64,000 nucleotides of DNA from Salipiger pallidus (GCF_014643635.1 NZ_BMJV01000003.1:124001-188000), one strand, 5' to 3'. Numbered from the stretch's first letter, positions 20,284 through 28,274 are shown. Made by a program: numbers and translations. The notes: generated from the letters alone by a model not told the origin.

Positions 20284-20889
20284 TCAGTCAATGGCCCAGC
20301 CTTTCGGTTTGAACAGGGGGTCCCGGAAATTGGCGAGTTCCATGTCGATGCCATGAGCCAGCTGAGTGCCTCGAAGGGCGGCGGGCGCAGGGTGGCGATA
20401 GACCGCGTCGCTGCCGTCGATCGAGGCAGCGGAGGCGTCCTTCGTGGCCCCGAGCCGTTCCGCGAGGCGAATGGAATCAAGGTTCTTGGGGTCGATGTAG
20501 CTGACCGCCCCATCCCAGCCCATGTGGTCATAGAGATGCGCGCGCACGCAATGGGTGGCCTCGAGCGCAAAGCCGCGCCCGGCCTTGTCAGGCCAGATGA
20601 TCCAGGCGATCTCACGCTCGGGCCATTTTGCCGGGAACCAGCCACCGGCCATGCCGACGGTTTCGCCTGTGTCCTTGAGGCGGATCATCCACATGCCGAA
20701 GCCGCGGATCTCCCAGTGTCCGATCTCGGCGGCGTAAAGCATCCAGGTCTCGTAGGCGTTCAGCGGCCCGCCCATGAAGCGCGAGCGGTACGATGCGAAG
20801 GTTGCCTTGAAGTCCGGGTAATCCTGAGGTTCGGGCGCACCGAGGGTCAGGCGCGCGGTCTCGAGGCGGGGAATGTCATGCAGATGCAT
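20284..20889 (-). CDS. GNAT-family N-acetyltransferase (third of a tandem triplet)
   Basis: The 201-residue protein has the RimJ/RimL-like (Acetyltransf_3) GNAT fold. It opens IPRLETARLTLGAPEPQDYPDFKATF and has the acetyl-CoA-binding segment EREIAWIIWPDKAGRGFALEATHCVRAHLYDHMGW, followed by DPKNLDSIRLAERLGATKD, the classic 'N..S..lAerlG' motif. The substrate is unknown: protein N-termini, ribosomal proteins or small amines are all possible. Its start codon overlaps the stop of the upstream GNAT gene by one base (TGATG), so translation is coupled. Confidence 0.88.
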   Translation of the reverse strand: MHLHDIPRLETARLTLGAPEPQDYPDFKATFASYRSRFMGGPLNAYETWMLYAAEIGHWEIRGFGMWMIRLKDTGETVGMAGGWFPAKWPEREIAWIIWPDKAGRGFALEATHCVRAHLYDHMGWDGAVSYIDPKNLDSIRLAERLGATKDASAASIDGSDAVYRHPAPAALRGTQLAHGIDMELANFRDPLFKPKGWAID

Positions 20890-21458
20890 CAGCAGGCCCC
20901 CTTCACATGACGCCAGATCTGCGTGCCGTCGGCCAGCTCGCCCTCGGCTATGTCGTCGCGGGCGGCGCCGAGACGTTCCATCAGCTTGCAGCCGCGGGTG
21001 TTTTCCTCCGCGAGGTAGGAGACGACGCTGTCCCAGTCGAGGGTGTCGAAAGCGTAGTCGCGGGCAGCCTCGCAGGCCTCCTGCGCGTAGCCTTGGCCTT
21101 CGGCGCCTGCGGTCAGGAAAATGCCAAGTTCGACCTCGGGGTCGTCGTATTCGAAGCCGAGCAGGACGAAGCCGGCCGAGGGCATGGTCTGGGCGTCGAT
21201 GGTCCACAGGCCATGACCGTGCAGCAGCCATTGCGCGCTGTACTGGGTGAACGCGCTCCATGCCTCGGCGCGGGACAGCGGGCCGCCCACGTGTTCGGCC
21301 CGGTCTGAGCAGAGGATGTCCGCGTAGGATCTGAAGTCGTAGATCCGCGGCCCGCGCAGCTGCAGCCGCCGGGTGTCGATGCTGGGGATGCGGCCACCAA
21401 GCCGGGCGGCCTGCCGGGCGCCGGGGCCGGGGCGGTGCTGTTCGCAGGCGGCGGTCAT
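20889..21458 (-). CDS. GNAT-family N-acetyltransferase (second of a tandem triplet)
   Basis: The 189-residue GNAT protein opens with a short Arg/Pro-rich extension and then IPSIDTRRLQLRGPRIYDFRSYADIL. The fold markers are DPEVELGIFLTAGAEGQGYAQEACEAARDYAFDTL (acetyl-CoA loop Q/R-x2-G-x-G/A variant) and AEENTRGCKLMERLGAARD. It overlaps the first GNAT gene by ATGA and the third by TGATG. Sequence similarity to its two neighbours suggests ancient tandem duplication with strong divergence, so the three may have different substrates. Confidence 0.87.
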   Translation of the reverse strand: MTAACEQHRPGPGARQAARLGGRIPSIDTRRLQLRGPRIYDFRSYADILCSDRAEHVGGPLSRAEAWSAFTQYSAQWLLHGHGLWTIDAQTMPSAGFVLLGFEYDDPEVELGIFLTAGAEGQGYAQEACEAARDYAFDTLDWDSVVSYLAEENTRGCKLMERLGAARDDIAEGELADGTQIWRHVKGAC

Positions 21459-22000
21459 TGTTCGCCCTCCTGGTCCAGTGCATCGGGGCCGGGGTGTCTC
21501 CAGAGCTGGTCTTCGCCCATATTGTAGTTGTGGTAGGTGCGCTCGTAGGTGGCGCCGAGCCGTTCGGCCAGCGCGACCGAGCGGGTGTTGCCCGGCACGA
21601 TGTTCGAGGTCAGGGTGTCGAGCCCGAGATCCTCGTAGGCGTATCGGCGCACGCGGGCGGCCGCCTCGTAGGCGATGCCCTTGCCTTCGTGGCCGTCGAA
21701 CACCACCCAGCCCAGTTCCGGCTCGGGCCAGCCTTCGGGATACCAGATGCCGCAGATGCCCGCGACGGCGGCGGTGTCCTTCATCTCGATGGTGAAGTAG
21801 CCGTGGCCGCGCAGGTGCCAGTGGCCGATGTTCGTGGCGAACCAGCGCCAGGCGTCGCCGCGATGATCATAGGCGCCGAAGCCCTCCGCACGGGTGCGGT
21901 CGAGCAGGAAGGCGATCATCGGCTCCGCATCCCCGGCCTCGGGGCCGCGCAGGACGAGGCGCCCGGTTTCGAGGCGGGGGGCATTCACGACAAGGCTCAT
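21455..22000 (-). CDS. GNAT-family N-acetyltransferase (first of a tandem triplet)
   Basis: The 181-residue protein starts MSLVVNAPRLETGRLVLRGPEAGDAEPM and shows the full Acetyltransf_3 pattern. WPEPELGWVVFDGHEGKGIAYEAAARVRRYAYEDLGL is the acetyl-CoA motif and VPGNTRSVALAERLGATYERTY the C-terminal motif. It is the first of three consecutive GNAT genes downstream of ffh and the small 22092 gene; its stop overlaps the next start (ATGA). The acceptor is unknown. Confidence 0.88.
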   Translation of the reverse strand: MSLVVNAPRLETGRLVLRGPEAGDAEPMIAFLLDRTRAEGFGAYDHRGDAWRWFATNIGHWHLRGHGYFTIEMKDTAAVAGICGIWYPEGWPEPELGWVVFDGHEGKGIAYEAAARVRRYAYEDLGLDTLTSNIVPGNTRSVALAERLGATYERTYHNYNMGEDQLWRHPGPDALDQEGEQ

Positions 22001-22043
22001 GCGCGCACCTCACCGGTCCACGCCGCGGTGCACGCGGGGCGGG

Positions 22044-22065
22044 CAAATTCCTTGCAAGAAATTTG
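22044..22065. repeat. Dispersed short palindrome, copy 1
   Basis: CAAATTCCTTG is followed directly by CAAGAAATTTG, an 11-bp inverted repeat with one mismatch. The left arm is identical to that of a second copy at 26520-26544. It lies between a GNAT gene and the small 22092 gene. Confidence 0.55.
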
Positions 22066-22091
22066 GCGGGTGGAGAGGGCGCGGCGGAGGG

Positions 22092-22286
22092 TCATGCGTA
22101 GGCCTCGGGGGAGCCGTCGTCGTCATCGCCGGGGGCGCCGTATTGCGCGTAGGGCGATGTTGTGTCGGTGGGCGGGATCGCAGGTGCGTATTTGGAAAGA
22201 GAAGAAGGGCGCAGGTCTTCGGACCCGGCCGCGGTGGGGGCGGTCGGGGTGGTCTTGTCGAAGAGGGGGACGCCCTTGTCGGTCAT
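22092..22286 (-). CDS. Small hypothetical protein coupled to ffh
   Basis: I do not recognise a function. The 64-residue protein is hydrophilic and probably disordered: it opens MTDKGVPLFDKTTPT, is rich in Pro, Thr, Ser and Ala, and ends in an acidic GDDDDGSPEAYA tail. No membrane segment or signal peptide is visible. Its ATG overlaps the ffh stop codon (ATGA), which argues that it is really translated, by coupling to Ffh. Codon use agrees with the neighbours. Confidence 0.6.
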   Translation of the reverse strand: MTDKGVPLFDKTTPTAPTAAGSEDLRPSSLSKYAPAIPPTDTTSPYAQYGAPGDDDDGSPEAYA

Positions 22287-23797
22287 TTCTTCTTGCCGAA
22301 GCCGCTGAGGCCAGGGGGGAGGCCGCCGCCGCCCATGCCGGGCATTCCGCCCATGCCGCCGGGCATGCGCTGCCCCATGGCCTTGGCCGCCGCCTCGAGC
22401 TGCTTGGGGTCCATCTGCGACGGGTCCATGCCTTCGGGCATGCCACCCTTGCCGAACATGCCCTTCATGGCCTGCTTCATCATGCCGCCTTTGCCCATCT
22501 TGCCCATCTTCTTCATCATGTCGCCCATCTGGCGCTGCATCTTCAGAAGCTTGTTGAGGTCGGACACCTCCATGCCTGCGCCCGCCGCGATACGCTTCTT
22601 GCGGCTTGCCTGCAGGAGCGCGGGATTGGCGCGTTCCTTCTTGGTCATGGAGTTGATGAGCGCGATCTGCTGGCGCAGGATGCTGTCATCCATGCCGGCA
22701 TCATCCATTTGCTTGGCCATCTTGGCGGCGCCGGGCATCATCTGCATCATCGCGCCCATGCCGCCCATCTTCAGCATCTGCTCGAGCTGCATCTTGAGGT
22801 CGTTCATGTTGAACTGACCCTTGGAGAAGCGCTTCATCATGCGCTCGGCCTGTTCGGCCTCGAGCGTCTGCTGCGCTTTCTCCACCAGAGCGACGATGTC
22901 GCCCATGCCAAGGATGCGGCCCGCGACCCGGTCAGGTTCGAAGGTTTCGAGCGCGTCCATTTTTTCGCCAAGGCCGACGAAACGGATGGGTTTGCCGGTT
23001 ATGGCGCGCATCGACAGCGCGGCGCCGCCGCGACCGTCACCATCCATACGGGTCAGCACCACGCCAGAGATGCCGATGCGGGTGTCGAAATTCTCTGCGG
23101 TATGGACGGCGTCCTGACCGGTAAGGCCGTCCACCACCAGAAGCGTCTCACGCGGGGTGACCACGTCGCGGACCGCCTCGACCTGGGCCATCAGCTCTTC
23201 GTCGATCGACAGGCGGCCGGCGGTGTCGAGCATGTAAACATCGTAGCCGCCGAGGCCGGCCTGGGTCTTGGCGCGCTTCGCGATGGAGACCGGATCCTCG
23301 CCCTTGACGATGGGCAGGGTGTCGACGCCGATCTGGGTGCCGAGGATCGCCAGCTGTTCCATCGCCGCTGGGCGGTTGACGTCGAGCGAGGCCATCAGGA
23401 CCTTCTTGTTCTGACGTTCCTTCAGGCGCTTGGCGAGCTTGGCGGTGGTGGTGGTCTTGCCGCCGCCCTGCAGGCCGACCATCAGGATCGGCGCGGGGGG
23501 AGTGTCGATGCGCAGGCTGCCCGGATCGCCCTCGCCGGCGAGCACGGCGATCAGTTCGTCATGGACGATCTTGACCACCTGCTGGCCGGGGGTCACCGAC
23601 TTGGTCACCGATGCGCCGGTTGCCTTCTTCTCCACCGCCTTGATGAACTGGCGGGCCACCGGCAGCGACACATCCGCCTCAAGAAGTGCGACGCGGACCT
23701 CGCGCAGGGCGGTGCGGACGTCGTCCTCGGACAGGGCGCCCTGCTTGGTCAGCCGGTCGAATACGCCGCCGAGCCGTTCCGAAAGAGTCTCGAACAT
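22283..23797 (-). CDS. ffh: Signal recognition particle GTPase Ffh (SRP54)
   Basis: Ffh with the 4.5S RNA recognises signal sequences of nascent membrane proteins and docks with FtsY. The 504-residue protein begins MFETLSERLGGVFDRLTKQGALSEDDV (N domain). The G domain has G1 VGLQGGGKTTTTAKLA (about 106-121), the DTAGR motif and the TRMDGDGRGGAALS motif. The Met-rich M domain carries SKGQFNMNDLKMQLEQM and ends in an unusually long Gly/Met/Lys-rich tail. The start at 23797 was chosen by homology; a much longer in-frame extension upstream is not SRP-like. The 4.5S RNA gene was not found in this window. Confidence 0.98.
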   Translation of the reverse strand: MFETLSERLGGVFDRLTKQGALSEDDVRTALREVRVALLEADVSLPVARQFIKAVEKKATGASVTKSVTPGQQVVKIVHDELIAVLAGEGDPGSLRIDTPPAPILMVGLQGGGKTTTTAKLAKRLKERQNKKVLMASLDVNRPAAMEQLAILGTQIGVDTLPIVKGEDPVSIAKRAKTQAGLGGYDVYMLDTAGRLSIDEELMAQVEAVRDVVTPRETLLVVDGLTGQDAVHTAENFDTRIGISGVVLTRMDGDGRGGAALSMRAITGKPIRFVGLGEKMDALETFEPDRVAGRILGMGDIVALVEKAQQTLEAEQAERMMKRFSKGQFNMNDLKMQLEQMLKMGGMGAMMQMMPGAAKMAKQMDDAGMDDSILRQQIALINSMTKKERANPALLQASRKKRIAAGAGMEVSDLNKLLKMQRQMGDMMKKMGKMGKGGMMKQAMKGMFGKGGMPEGMDPSQMDPKQLEAAAKAMGQRMPGGMGGMPGMGGGGLPPGLSGFGKKK

Positions 23798-24275
23798 GGG
23801 GCCTCTGGCCTCCCGTTTCCTGTTTTCCCTGACCCGCAATGTGGGGCCTGATGTTGCGCGATGCCAGCGGCGGGGCCGCGACCGGATGCGGGACAAGCAG
23901 AACGGCCCCCGTGGGCGCAACGCGCTGACGGAGGGCGATCCCGGGCTGTTCCCATGGGACCGGAGGCACAATACGGCTTCCGGAGTTGGCGCGGGAATAC
24001 GCGTTGCACCCGTCCGAGTCAAGAACGGCGGTCCCGTGAGGGGGCGTGGAACATTGCGCTGGCACGCGCGTTGCGGTAGGTGTTCCGAGGTTCGATGCAT
24101 GCCAGATTGTGCCGGGTCCGGAACTCTTCCGGTATCCCGGCTCAAGTATTGCACAAAAAATACACCCCCAGGTGGTTTTTGCGCGTAATGATGCTGGTGC
24201 AGAATTTCGAACTAGTCGATTCGGCAATCCGCCGGTATGGATGTTAGAAGAAACGCTCATTTCTGAAGGTGTAGC
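23798..24275. other. 478-bp divergent intergenic region between ffh and the small secreted peptide
   Basis: No reading frame on either strand looks like a protein. It must hold the ffh promoter and that of the 24276 gene. Bases 24140-24275 are clearly AT-richer than the surroundings and end with a ribosome binding site (GAAGGTG). A non-coding RNA could hide here, but I found no match to the conserved SRP RNA tetraloop region or to tRNA. Confidence 0.4.
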
Positions 24276-24542
24276 ATGAAACTGAAAACTCTTATGACCT
24301 CGGCTGCCATCGCGAGCATGCTGGCCGCTTCCGCTGCAACGGCTGGCGACATCAGCGATGCGGGCACCACCGACGATGACCCCTATGCAATGGTTCCCGT
24401 GGTTCCCGCAGCCGGTTCGGCAAATGCTGGCCTGATCGCTGGTGCCATCGCCGGCACCGCCGCGATCGTCGCAATTGCAAGCGCAGGTGGCGACGGTAGC
24501 TCCTCCGGCTCGACTGGCTCGACCGGCCGCATCAAGCGCTGA
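24276..24542 (+). CDS. Small secreted or membrane-anchored Gly/Ser-rich peptide
   Basis: The 88-residue product has a signal peptide (MKLKTLMTSAAIASMLAASAATA, cleavage before GDISD), an acidic stretch (DAGTTDDDPY), a hydrophobic Ala/Gly/Ile segment (about residues 52-69, long enough to span the membrane) and a Gly/Ser/Thr-rich basic tail. From memory, close relatives are widespread in Rhodobacterales and are sometimes auto-labelled ferrochelatase; nothing here supports that enzyme activity. It stands alone, with its own AT-rich upstream region and a terminator, suggesting a well expressed monocistronic unit. Confidence 0.75.
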   Translation: MKLKTLMTSAAIASMLAASAATAGDISDAGTTDDDPYAMVPVVPAAGSANAGLIAGAIAGTAAIVAIASAGGDGSSSGSTGSTGRIKR

Positions 24543-24578
24543 TATCTAGGGGGCACAGCCTCCTAAATCATGGAATTC

Positions 24579-24612
24579 CAAGGGCGTCCGGCATATGCCG
24601 GGCGCCCTTTTC
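24579..24612 (+). terminator. Terminator after the small secreted peptide
   Basis: A 12-bp stem with one mismatch (24581-24592 with 24597-24608, loop ATAT) is followed by TTTT. It is a good rho-independent terminator for the 24276 gene. Confidence 0.8.
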
Positions 24613-24723
24613 GCTGGTGAGCAGTTGTCTGCGTGGCTTTTGCACCGCAGGACCCGCGCCGTGTCATGCGGTCCGCGTTGCGGCAGGGGTGCAAGCTTGC
24701 ATCTTCCCGCCAAACACTCTTGT

Positions 24724-24735
24724 TTGCTAGAGCAA
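24724..24735. promoter_or_regulatory. Palindromes upstream of the LysR-type gene
   Basis: TTGCT-AG-AGCAA is a perfect palindrome 25 bases before the lysR-type start codon, and a second perfect palindrome, TGCAAGCTTGCA, lies at 24690-24701. Both could be autoregulatory operator sites. This is inferred from symmetry and position only. Confidence 0.3.
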
Positions 24736-24760
24736 CGAGCAGCGACGACGGAAAGCGAAC

Positions 24761-25642
24761 ATGACCGACTGGGACGAGATCCGAACCGCTTACCAGGTGG
24801 CGCGGCTGGGCACCGTGAGCGGGGCGGCCGAAGTGCTTGGCGTGCACCATGCGACCGTGATTCGCCACATCGACGCGCTCGAACAGCGGATGGGGGTGAA
24901 ACTGTTCCAGCGTCATGCCCGGGGCTACACGCCCACCGAGGCGGGGCAGGACCTGGCGCGGGTGGCGCAGGCCACCGATGACCAGTTCCAGCAGCTGTCG
25001 GGCCGGATCAAGGGGCGGGGCGAAGGCGTCTCCGGCGAGCTTCTTGTCACCTCGCTGATCAATTTCTCGCCGCTCATGGTCGGGGCCCTTACGTCGTTCC
25101 GCGAAGCGCACCCCGAAATCGTCGTGCGGTTCCTGACCGGTGCCCGGCTGTTTCGGCTGGAATACGGCGAAGCACATGTCGCGTTGCGGGCCGGCAGCGC
25201 ACCGCAAGAGCCGGACAACGTGGTGCAGTCCTTCTCGCGGCAGGCGGTGGCGCTCTACGCGGCGAAATCCTATATCGCGGCTCGGGGCATGCCCAAGGAC
25301 GAGGCTGCGCTGACCGGGCATGACTTCGTCGGCTACGACGATCCTGAAAGCCGTGCGCCCTACGCCATCTGGATGCGCAAGACCGTTCCCTTTGAACGCG
25401 TCGTGTTCCGCGCCGAGGATGGCCGGGTCCAGCAGGAGGCACTGCGGGCCGGGGCGGGGCTTGGCTTCATGGCGGTGCAAGAGGCGCGGCTGGATCCGTC
25501 TCTGGTGCAGGTGCTGCCTCCGCGCGAGGAATGGTCGTCGCCTTTGTGGCTGGTAACCCACGTGGACCTGCACCGCACTCCAAAGGTGCAGGCCTTCCTG
25601 CGGCACCTAAAGGAGTACGCCGCCGCCCGGGACGCGGAGTGA
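24761..25642 (+). CDS. LysR-family transcriptional regulator
   Basis: The 293-residue protein is a LysR-type regulator. The N-terminal winged helix-turn-helix is evident at residues 1-60 (WDEIRTAYQVARLGTVSGAAEVLGVHHATVIRHIDALEQRMGVKLFQR, spread over residues 3-50), followed by TPTEAGQDL and the periplasmic-binding-like effector domain (about 90-290). Its stop overlaps the GTG start of a DMT-type transporter gene (GTGA), so the two are cotranscribed and the regulator may control that exporter. The effector is unknown. Confidence 0.92.
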   Translation: MTDWDEIRTAYQVARLGTVSGAAEVLGVHHATVIRHIDALEQRMGVKLFQRHARGYTPTEAGQDLARVAQATDDQFQQLSGRIKGRGEGVSGELLVTSLINFSPLMVGALTSFREAHPEIVVRFLTGARLFRLEYGEAHVALRAGSAPQEPDNVVQSFSRQAVALYAAKSYIAARGMPKDEAALTGHDFVGYDDPESRAPYAIWMRKTVPFERVVFRAEDGRVQQEALRAGAGLGFMAVQEARLDPSLVQVLPPREEWSSPLWLVTHVDLHRTPKVQAFLRHLKEYAAARDAE

Positions 25643-26517
25643 CCGCTGCAGCGCAGGGCCATCTTGCCCTGCTTGCTTTCTCCGCTCTCGCGGCAGGGTC
25701 CTTCGCGCTTGGCTCCATGGTGGCGACCGAGATCGCGCCGCTGGCCCTCAATACTGTTCGGTTCGTTCTGGCCGTGGCGGTCCTGAGCGTGGCCGCCGCA
25801 GCCTCGGGGCAGGTGCGCCGCAGTTCGCTGCAGGCACCTTGGCGCTACCCGGTGCTGGGTGGACTGATGATCACCTACTTCGTGTTGATGTTCAAAGGGC
25901 TTGAGACAGCTGAGCCGGTGTCCCTGTCGGCGGTCTTTACCCTGACGCCGCTGATGGCGGCGGGCTTCGGGTTCTTGCTGCTGCGCCAGAAGGTAACGCG
26001 GCGGATGACGCTGGCGCTTTGCGTCGGGGCGGCGGGCGCGCTCTGGGTGATCTTCAGGGGCGATCCGATGGCACTTGCAACACTGGGCCTGGGGCGCGGC
26101 GAGGCGATCTATTTCATCGGCTGCGCATCACATGCGCTTTATGCTCCCATGGTGCGCAAGCTCAATCGCGGCGAGCCGGCATTGGTCTTCACGCTCTGGA
26201 CCAACCTGGGGGGCACGGTGCTGCTGCTCATTTTCGGCTGGCCCACCCTGATGGCGACGGACTGGGCGTCGCTGTCGCCGATGGTCTGGATTACCATCGT
26301 CTATACTGGCGTGGCGGCGACCGCACTGACCATCCTGCTGCTGCAGTTTGGCGCGTTGCGGCTGCCGTCGGCCAAGGTCATGGCCTACACCTATCTGACG
26401 CCCAGCTTCGTTATCCTGTGGCAGACGCTGCTCGGGCAACCTCTGCCGCCGGCGTTGGTTCTGCTCGGGCTGGTGTTGACGATGGTCGCGCTGGGATTGC
26501 TTCTGAAGCAGGAGTAA
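25639..26517 (+). CDS. EamA-domain drug/metabolite (DMT) transporter
   Basis: The 292-residue protein has ten predicted transmembrane helices in two EamA repeats. The first repeat includes LNTVRFVLAVAVLSVAAA and EPVSLSAVFTLTPLMAAGFGFLLLRQ (the repeat-ending 'P..a...g...l.E/Q' motif). The second ends in LPSAKVMAYTYLTPSFVILWQTLLGQPLP. The start is GTG at 25639, overlapping the LysR stop by four bases; the longer in-frame alternative runs through the LysR gene. DMT carriers export small metabolites or amino acids; the substrate is unknown. The gene converges on arsR-type 26555 around a palindrome. Confidence 0.9.
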   Translation: MTAAAQGHLALLAFSALAAGSFALGSMVATEIAPLALNTVRFVLAVAVLSVAAAASGQVRRSSLQAPWRYPVLGGLMITYFVLMFKGLETAEPVSLSAVFTLTPLMAAGFGFLLLRQKVTRRMTLALCVGAAGALWVIFRGDPMALATLGLGRGEAIYFIGCASHALYAPMVRKLNRGEPALVFTLWTNLGGTVLLLIFGWPTLMATDWASLSPMVWITIVYTGVAATALTILLLQFGALRLPSAKVMAYTYLTPSFVILWQTLLGQPLPPALVLLGLVLTMVALGLLLKQE

Positions 26518-26519
26518 CG

Positions 26520-26544
26520 GCAAATTCCTTGCCAAGGAATTTGC
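26520..26544. repeat. Dispersed short palindrome, copy 2 (possible bidirectional terminator)
   Basis: GCAAATTCCTTG-C-CAAGGAATTTGC is a perfect 12-bp inverted repeat with a 1-base centre, between the convergent DMT transporter and ArsR genes. Its left arm is identical to that of the copy at 22044-22065. Confidence 0.6.
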
Positions 26545-26554
26545 GAGTGCCGCG

Positions 26555-26890
26555 CTACTCCTCCGGCGGTGTGCCCAGCTCGGCGTTCAGGAAGCGCTCG
26601 AAGGCGTCGAGGTTCACCGGTTCCACGAGCCCGAACCCCGTCATCCATACTGACGCCTCGCGCAGGGCGTCTGGTTCGAGCTTGCACCATTTGACCCGGC
26701 CGCGCTTTTCCTGGCTGATGAGCCCGGCGCCGGCGAGGATGGCGAGATGCTTGGAGATCGCCGCCAGCGACATCTCGAACGGCTCGGCCACATCGGTCAC
26801 CGCCATGTCATCCTCGAGCAGCATCGCGAGGATGCGGCGACGGGTCGGATCAGCTAGGGCGGCAAAGACGGGGGAGAGCGCGTCGGTCAT
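26555..26890 (-). CDS. ArsR/SmtB-family transcriptional regulator
   Basis: The 111-residue winged-helix protein has the standard ArsR layout. FAALADPTRRRILAMLLEDD is helix 1-2, then VAEPFEMSLAAISKHLAILAGAGLISQEKRGRVKWCKLEPDALREA holds the recognition helix and wing. The ELCVC-type metal-binding motif is absent, so it probably does not sense metal through alpha-3 cysteines; many such proteins regulate neighbouring SRPBCC or transporter genes, but none is adjacent here. Its C-terminus (FERFLNAELGTPPEE) is close to regulators of the 'activator of Hsp90-like' pairs. Confidence 0.88.
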   Translation of the reverse strand: MTDALSPVFAALADPTRRRILAMLLEDDMAVTDVAEPFEMSLAAISKHLAILAGAGLISQEKRGRVKWCKLEPDALREASVWMTGFGLVEPVNLDAFERFLNAELGTPPEE

Positions 26891-27083
26891 GGCGCCATAA
26901 GCGGTGCTTGCGAAGGCAAGGTCAAGCGGCCCTGCGCCAAGATCAACCTCGGGGTTGAATATGGGTCAAGGCGGCATGTGGGCGCAAAAGCCCAGCAAGG
27001 GGCCGGTCCGGCCTTAACTGCCACCTGGAAAATTACATGAAAAACAGGTATTTAGGGTCATTGAAGCAATTGTTCACCGCTTC

Positions 27084-27112
27084 TTGACTTAAGCCCCCCC
27101 ACCGCATAGCAA
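27084..27112 (+). promoter_or_regulatory. Putative promoter of the ATP synthase Fo operon
   Basis: TTGACT at 27084-27089 is followed after 17 bases by TAGCAA (27107-27112), about 30 bases before the atpI start. The -35 element is strong and the -10 weak. The preceding 100 bases are AT-rich compared with the surroundings. Confidence 0.45.
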
Positions 27113-27142
27113 CATCCCCGAACTCCTCTTGGGGCAGTACGT

Positions 27143-27493
27143 GTGAGCGATCCCGATCCAAAGCAGCAACTCGATGCACTGGAGGCGAAGATCGCGGCGG
27201 CGAAGGCTGCCCGGGTCAGCGACCGGCGGCACCAGGAAGAACACTACAGCCAGGCGAATCTTGCCTGGCGCATGGTAACGGAAATGGTCTCGGGTCTCGG
27301 GATCGGCTTCGGGATAGGTTTTGGGCTCGACGCCCTTTTCGGCACCAAGCCTTGGCTCATGGTGCTGTTCACAGTACTGGGTCTGGTGGCGGGCATCCGG
27401 GTGATGATGCGCTCCGCCGACGAGATCCAGGAGAAACAGCTGGCCGCTCAAAAGGCCGCAGAGGACGAAAAGAGGGATCGCGATGGCGACTGA
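27143..27493 (+). CDS. atpI: ATP synthase accessory protein AtpI
   Basis: AtpI assists assembly of the Fo c-ring. The 116-residue protein has a hydrophilic Lys/Ala-rich N-terminus, then two transmembrane segments (about residues 49-66 and 71-90) with the family pattern [23 protein letters not shown] and the following [18 protein letters not shown] charged C-terminal helix follows. The start is GTG at 27143. It overlaps atpB by 11 bases and is first in the Fo operon. Confidence 0.93.
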   Translation: MSDPDPKQQLDALEAKIAAAKAARVSDRRHQEEHYSQANLAWRMVTEMVSGLGIGFGIGFGLDALFGTKPWLMVLFTVLGLVAGIRVMMRSADEIQEKQLAAQKAAEDEKRDRDGD

Positions 27494-28265
27494 AGTGGAA
27501 CACGGCGCAGAAATGGCGGATCACGCGGTCGAGAACACCGGCCTCGTCTTTCATCCCATGGACCAGTTCATCGTCAAGCCGCTCTTCGGGGACGGCCACG
27601 TGGGCATGTTCACCATCACTAACGTAACCCTCTGGATGGCCATCGCCATCGCCGCGATTGCCGCGCTGATGGTCTGGGGCACCTCGCGCCGCGCCATCGT
27701 GCCGTCGCGCACCCAGTCTGTTGCGGAACTGGCCTACGGCTTCATCCACAAGATGGTCGAAGACGTCACCGGCAAGGACGGCCTGAAGTACTTCCCGTAC
27801 ATCATGACCCTGTTCATGTTCATCGTGATGTCGAACTTCCTCGGCCTCATCCCGATGTCCTTCACCACCACCTCTCACTTCGCGGTGACCGTGGTGCTGG
27901 CCCTCGCGGTGTTCCTTGGCGTGACCATCCTCGGCTTCGTCAAGAACGGCGCTTCGTTCCTGTCGCTGTTCTGGGTTAGCTCGGCCCCGCTGGCGCTGCG
28001 CCCGATCCTGGCGCTGATCGAAGTCATCTCGTACTTCGTCCGTCCGGTCAGCCACTCGATCCGTCTTGCCGGCAACGTCATGGCAGGCCACGCGGTTCTC
28101 AAGGTTTTCGCCGGCTTTGCTGCAGTCGCCGCGGTGTCGCCGCTGACCATCGTCGCGATCACCGCGATCTACGGGCTCGAAGTGCTCGTGGCCTTCATCC
28201 AGGCCTACGTGTTCACGATCCTCACCTGCGTCTATCTCAAGGACGCACTGCATCCGCACCACTGA
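27483..28265 (+). CDS. atpB: ATP synthase Fo subunit a
   Basis: Subunit a forms the proton half-channels next to the c-ring. The 260-residue protein has the usual membrane helices and the essential arginine in [14 protein letters not shown] (about residues 192-205), followed by [21 protein letters not shown] near the C-terminus. GAGGGA in front of the ATG is a good ribosome binding site inside the end of atpI. It is the second gene of the operon. Confidence 0.98.
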   Translation: MATEVEHGAEMADHAVENTGLVFHPMDQFIVKPLFGDGHVGMFTITNVTLWMAIAIAAIAALMVWGTSRRAIVPSRTQSVAELAYGFIHKMVEDVTGKDGLKYFPYIMTLFMFIVMSNFLGLIPMSFTTTSHFAVTVVLALAVFLGVTILGFVKNGASFLSLFWVSSAPLALRPILALIEVISYFVRPVSHSIRLAGNVMAGHAVLKVFAGFAAVAAVSPLTIVAITAIYGLEVLVAFIQAYVFTILTCVYLKDALHPHH

Positions 28266-28274
28266 TTTCGGGCC

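Noticed and set aside
20284-22000. The three GNAT genes as a toxin-antitoxin (TacT-like) module
   Set aside because: No ribbon-helix-helix antitoxin gene precedes them, the proteins are of RimJ/RimL type, and they are coupled to ffh and chorismate mutase.
23798-24275. 4.5S (SRP) RNA gene next to ffh
   Set aside because: I looked for the conserved GGAA-tetraloop helix 8 sequence and did not find it.
24276-24542. Ferrochelatase
   Set aside because: An 88-residue secreted peptide cannot be a ferrochelatase; none of the enzyme's motifs is present.
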